Assembly: GCF_946885725.1 (NCBI RefSeq)
Contig: NZ_CAMPGZ010000073.1
Coordinates: 1 to 17,858, forward strand
Direction: 5' to 3'
DNA: 17,858 bases
Source: an uncultured Nocardioides sp.
Lineage (GTDB): Bacteria; Actinomycetota; Actinomycetes; Propionibacteriales; Nocardioidaceae
Notes under the pieces: model-generated
The model's input: the letters and a program-made list of their open reading frames with translations, nothing else
What the model was told of the DNA's origin: nothing
Database searches by the model: none
Part shown: positions 15,434 to 17,858 of the stretch, in pieces
How positions within the stretch are numbered: the first letter of the stretch is position 1
Layout of the letters: every line of letters begins with the position of its first letter
Made by a program: the position numbers and the translations under genes

Positions 15434-16138
15434 ATGGTCCAGATCTCGCTCGAAGAGCTCGTGAAGCAGGTCGACGCGGCGGCGCCGCAGGGGAGTGCGT
15501 TGCGCAAGCTGTCGCTCGCGGTGATCGGGTCGCGCGAGCTGACGAAGGCCGCCGACGACCTGGTCGGTCATTACGTGGAGGAGGCCCGGGCGGCCGGAGC
15601 GCCCTGGGCGGACATCGGCGCGGCGATGGGCGTGAGCAAGCAGGCCGCGCAGCAGCGCGCGCAGGCCCGGTCCGAGGAGGCCGAGCACGACGACGACCTG
15701 GGGGAGTACGCCCCCGATGTCGCGGCCGCCGTCCGCACCGCCCGGGAGCGTGCCGTCGAGCACCGGCACTGGTACGTCGGGACCGAGCATCTGCTGGTGG
15801 GGCTGCTGGCTCAGCCCGACGGGCGCCTCGCCGACGTGACCGGCCTCACCGCCGACGAGGCGATGCAGGCTGCTCTGGAGATCGTCGGGGAGGGCACGGC
15901 CGAGGTCGCCCGCCCACCGGCGCTCACGGCCCGCGCCACGAAGGTCATGCAGATCGCCGAGCGCGAGGCACGCCACTCCGGCGACGACACCGTGCAACCC
16001 GCGCACGTGCTGCTCGCGCTGGTCCGCGAGGGCAGAGGCGTCGCCGCCCAGGTGCTCGAGGAGCGCGCCGGCGGGCTGGCGAAGGTACGCGACGCGGCGT
16101 CCAGCCTGCTCACCGCGAAGAAGCAGAGGAAGAGGTAG
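15434..16138 (+). CDS. helix-turn-helix protein with two Clp N-domain repeats, no ATPase
   Basis: 234 residues. A helix-turn-helix-like segment PWADIGAAMGVSKQAAQQRA is at 57-76, then an acidic linker, then two Clp N-type repeats at about 95-155 (WYVGTEHLLVGLL) and 162-225 (QPAHVLLALVREGRGVAAQVL). There is no Walker motif, so it is not a Clp unfoldase but a stand-alone N-domain fused to a DNA-binding part. Mycobacterial ClpC2 is, as I recall, a similar stand-alone Clp N protein that binds the ClpC1-targeting antibiotic cyclomarin and controls its own gene. Aligned by eye to mycobacterial ClpC1, the cyclomarin-contact residues F2 and F80 correspond to L89 and L164 here, so the ligand may differ. 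The lysine/arginine-rich C-terminus is only 5 bases from the convergent methyltransferase. Confidence 0.85.
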   Translation: MVQISLEELVKQVDAAAPQGSALRKLSLAVIGSRELTKAADDLVGHYVEEARAAGAPWADIGAAMGVSKQAAQQRAQARSEEAEHDDDLGEYAPDVAAAVRTARERAVEHRHWYVGTEHLLVGLLAQPDGRLADVTGLTADEAMQAALEIVGEGTAEVARPPALTARATKVMQIAEREARHSGDDTVQPAHVLLALVREGRGVAAQVLEERAGGLAKVRDAASSLLTAKKQRKR

Positions 16139-16143
16139 GGGAG

Positions 16144-16932
16144 TCAGGCCCGGGCCAGGATCTCGCCATGAAGGACCGAGAACCAGCCGTCGTCGCTGGC
16201 CGCCCAGGTGCGCCAGGCCTCGGCCATCCGGTCCAGGTCGTCCTGGTCGGCCATCGCGGACGACAGCGCCTGTCGGGCGATCGCCGAGCCGGTGATCCGG
16301 TCGGCCCACATCCCGCCCCACCAGGCGCGGTCCTCGGACGTGGCGAAGCACCAGGTCGACGACGACGCCGTGACGTCCTCGAACCCGGCCTCGTGGGCCC
16401 AGGACAGCAGCCGCCGGCCGGCGTCGGGTGCTCCGCCGTTGGCGCGGGCCAGGGCGACGTACAGCTCGCGCCACTCGGCGACCCCCGGCACCAGCGGGTA
16501 CCAGGCGAACGCGAGGTAGTCGCTGTCGCGCACGGCCACCAGCCCGCCAGGCCGCGCGACACGACGCATCTCGCGCAGCGCCTGGACGGGGTCGGCGACG
16601 TGCTGCAGCACCTGGTGGGCGTGCACGACGTCGAAGGAGTCGTCAGGAAAGTCCAATGCGTGCACGTCGGCCACGACGTACTCGACGTTCGCGGCCTCAC
16701 CGACACCTGCACGAGTGAGGTCGAGGGTCGCGTCGTCGACCTCGGAGGCTGTCACGGATCGCACCCGGCGCGCCAGGTCGGCAGTGATCGTGCCCGGGCC
16801 GGCGCCGACATCGAGCAGGTCGAGATCGGCACTCAGGTGCGGCAGCAGGTACGCAGCCGAGTTCTCCGCCGTACGCCAGCGGTGCGAGCGGAGCACGGAC
16901 TCGTCGTGCCCATGGGTGTAGACGGCAGCCAT
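16144..16932 (-). CDS. class I SAM-dependent methyltransferase (UbiE/type 11-like)
   Basis: 262 residues. SAM-binding motif I DVGAGPG is at 41-47, the acidic ribose-binding residue E64 ends strand 2, D89 is in VVADVHALDF, and FDVVHAHQVLQHV at 100-112 is the post-motif strand of methyltransferase family 11. The C-terminal half, with several Trp residues, would form the substrate cap; the substrate cannot be predicted. The frame is open upstream, but the ATG at 16932 gives the normal N-terminus and is preceded by TACTGT and exactly six bases, the leaderless pattern. A 27-base palindrome lies 51 bases upstream, suggesting specific regulation. Convergent with the Clp-N gene, with a 5-base gap. 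Confidence 0.92.
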   Translation of the reverse strand: MAAVYTHGHDESVLRSHRWRTAENSAAYLLPHLSADLDLLDVGAGPGTITADLARRVRSVTASEVDDATLDLTRAGVGEAANVEYVVADVHALDFPDDSFDVVHAHQVLQHVADPVQALREMRRVARPGGLVAVRDSDYLAFAWYPLVPGVAEWRELYVALARANGGAPDAGRRLLSWAHEAGFEDVTASSSTWCFATSEDRAWWGGMWADRITGSAIARQALSSAMADQDDLDRMAEAWRTWAASDDGWFSVLHGEILARA

Positions 16933-16938
16933 GACCCG

Positions 16939-16944
16939 ACAGTA
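16939..16944 (-). promoter_or_regulatory. predicted -10 box of leaderless methyltransferase transcript
   Basis: TACTGT on the minus strand, six bases before the ATG at 16932. No obvious -35, which would suit an activator-dependent promoter. Confidence 0.45.
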
Positions 16945-16982
16945 GGGCGGTGGCCGGGAACGCAGCCCCGGGTCTCGATCCA

Positions 16983-17015
16983 CGATAGTTGACATAATGT
17001 CGCTTATCGGCGATA
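16983..17015. promoter_or_regulatory. operator-like palindromes upstream of the methyltransferase gene
   Basis: An A+T-rich island. 16983-17009 is a 27-base imperfect palindrome centred on 16996: outer arms CGATA/TATCG and inner arms GACAT/ATGTC match, three pairs between them do not. A second, perfect 11-base palindrome TATCGGCGATA (17005-17015) shares the outer arm, giving three CGATA half-sites. The centre lies about 64 bases upstream of the predicted transcription start, where activators often bind. Confidence 0.5.
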
Positions 17016-17027
17016 CACCTAGGCGGG

Positions 17028-17768
17028 TCAGGCCCGGCGCCACACCGACACGTGGCTCTCGCTGGTGGCGGTGAACGGGCTGCCGTTCCAGTCGGCCCAC
17101 CGTGACTCGAGCTGCATTCCGGCCAGCTGCGCCATGAGGTCGCACTCGGCCGGCCAGATGTAGCGGAAATGACCGGCGCCGTACCGGACGCTCCCGTCAT
17201 CCTGGCGCCGGTAGTGATGCGACGTGCACTCCTGGGTGACCAGGTCGTAGGTGTCGAACACCAGGTGACCGTCACCGATGACCATCGGGACCGCCATCTC
17301 GCCGGGTGCGAGCCGCTGGATCGGCGGCACCCAGAGGTCGATGACGAACCGGCCGCCCGGCCGCAGGTGATGTGCCGCGTTCCTGAAGCACTGCACCTGC
17401 TCGGCCTGCGTCCGCAGGTTCGAGATGCTGTTCCAGACGAGGTAGACGAGCGAGAACGTCCCGGCGCCGGGCACCACCGTGGTCGCCATGTCGCCGACGT
17501 GCACCGGAATCTGCTCCTCGTCCACCTTGCGGCGCAGCTGGGCCACCATCGGCTCGGACAGCTCGATTCCCGTCACGGGAACCCCGCGTGCTGCCAGCGG
17601 CACCCCGACTCGACCTGTTCCGATCGCGAGCTCGAGTGCCGGACCGTCGTCTGCCAGCCGCTCGAGGAGGTCGACCGTCGGGTCCAGCACCTCCGGGGCG
17701 AACCGCTCGGCGGAATCCGCGTCGTACCTGGCGGCGGTCTCCTCGCCCCAGACCTCACTGCTCGTCAC
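17028..17768 (-). CDS. class I SAM-dependent methyltransferase
   Basis: 246 residues. N-terminal VWGEETAARYDADSAERFAPEVLDP is typical of a group of actinobacterial methyltransferases. SAM motif I is ELAIGTGRVG at 46-55, E69 binds the ribose, D93 in VGDMATT contacts the adenine, and FSLVYLVWNSISNL is the strand-4 motif. The C-terminal half (HYRRQDDGSVRYGAGHFRYIWPAECDLM) is beta-rich. Substrate unknown. The GTG at 17768 has neither a Shine-Dalgarno nor a well-placed -10 box; instead it overlaps a stop codon of an upstream reading frame as GTGA, suggesting it is the second gene of an operon. The next gene on the strand begins 95 bases beyond its stop, with its own regulatory site. Confidence 0.92.
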   Translation of the reverse strand: MTSSEVWGEETAARYDADSAERFAPEVLDPTVDLLERLADDGPALELAIGTGRVGVPLAARGVPVTGIELSEPMVAQLRRKVDEEQIPVHVGDMATTVVPGAGTFSLVYLVWNSISNLRTQAEQVQCFRNAAHHLRPGGRFVIDLWVPPIQRLAPGEMAVPMVIGDGHLVFDTYDLVTQECTSHHYRRQDDGSVRYGAGHFRYIWPAECDLMAQLAGMQLESRWADWNGSPFTATSESHVSVWRRA

Positions 17769-17858
17769 GTCACGCAGCGTTCCAGGTCACGTGCCCGAGC
17801 AGCCAGCCGATTTAGCCTCGACAGCTCCGAGAGCATCGGCCGGTCGGACGCAGTCGCC
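17765..17858 (-). CDS. 3' end of an unidentified gene (cut by window edge)
   Basis: One minus-strand frame is open from the window edge (first full codon at 17857) for 30 codons and stops with TGA at 17767-17765, overlapping the methyltransferase GTG by four bases. The peptide ends in a charged helix, LSELSRLNRLAARARDLERCVT. Third codon positions are moderately GC-rich, better than in the one other frame checked. The GTGA overlap matches the style of other junctions here. Too short to identify; it might be a chance frame. Confidence 0.35.
   Translation of the reverse strand, partial: ATASDRPMLSELSRLNRLAARARDLERCVT

Noticed and set aside
16148..16157. GGCCCGGGCC palindrome between the convergent Clp-N and methyltransferase genes, as terminator
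   Set aside because: It lies in the last codons of the methyltransferase, has no room for a loop and no T-run; 10-base GC palindromes are common in such DNA.
16989..17017. Plus-strand promoter TTGACA-N17-GATACA
   Set aside because: Good -35 but weak -10, and no plus-strand gene follows; an antisense RNA over the 17028-17768 gene is possible but unsupported. The TTGACA is better explained as part of the palindrome.

Overview
The window is very GC-rich and almost fully coding. Starts are ATG or GTG, genes often overlap by four bases (ATGA or GTGA), and several starts have a TANNNT box six bases upstream with no ribosome binding site, as in leaderless actinobacterial transcripts. Gene content and the Clp N-domain regulator fit a high-GC actinomycete, plausibly Nocardioides or a relative; the genus is inference. 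I see no tRNA, rRNA, insertion sequence, phage gene or CRISPR array, and no gene-free stretch over 300 bases.

Layout. (1) 1-8527, minus strand, transcribed right to left: fdhD, sbcD, sbcC, a small polynucleotide-phosphatase-like HAD protein, tldD, and pmbA/tldE (cut by the left edge). sbcD-sbcC-HAD and tldD-pmbA look like two operons. (2) 8622-11245, plus strand: a membrane PAP2 phosphatase, a lipoprotein of unknown function, an OsmC-like protein and a GNAT acetyltransferase. The fdhD and PAP2 promoters overlap back to back, and the PAP2 leader can form two mutually exclusive hairpins. (3) 11125-15359, minus strand: an MFS transporter, a helical unknown protein, a PfpI-like protein, a D-threonine aldolase/D-serine dehydratase-like enzyme and a HAD hydrolase. 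The last HAD gene overlaps the GNAT gene tail to tail by 121 bases. (4) 15434-16138, plus strand: a regulator-like protein with a helix-turn-helix followed by two Clp N-domain repeats and no ATPase. (5) 16144-17768, minus strand: two SAM-dependent methyltransferases, and the last codons of a further gene at the right edge.

The most interesting spot is 15360-15433, between the Clp-N/helix-turn-helix gene and the divergent MFS gene. It carries two identical palindromes (CGTCAA-N7-TTGACG, centres 28 bases apart) laid over both predicted promoters. With the domain make-up of the neighbouring protein, this suggests an autoregulated sensor that mimics the ClpC N-domain and controls a transporter: possibly a self-protection module against natural products that attack ClpC. 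A second regulatory site, a 27-base imperfect palindrome at 16983-17009, lies upstream of one methyltransferase.
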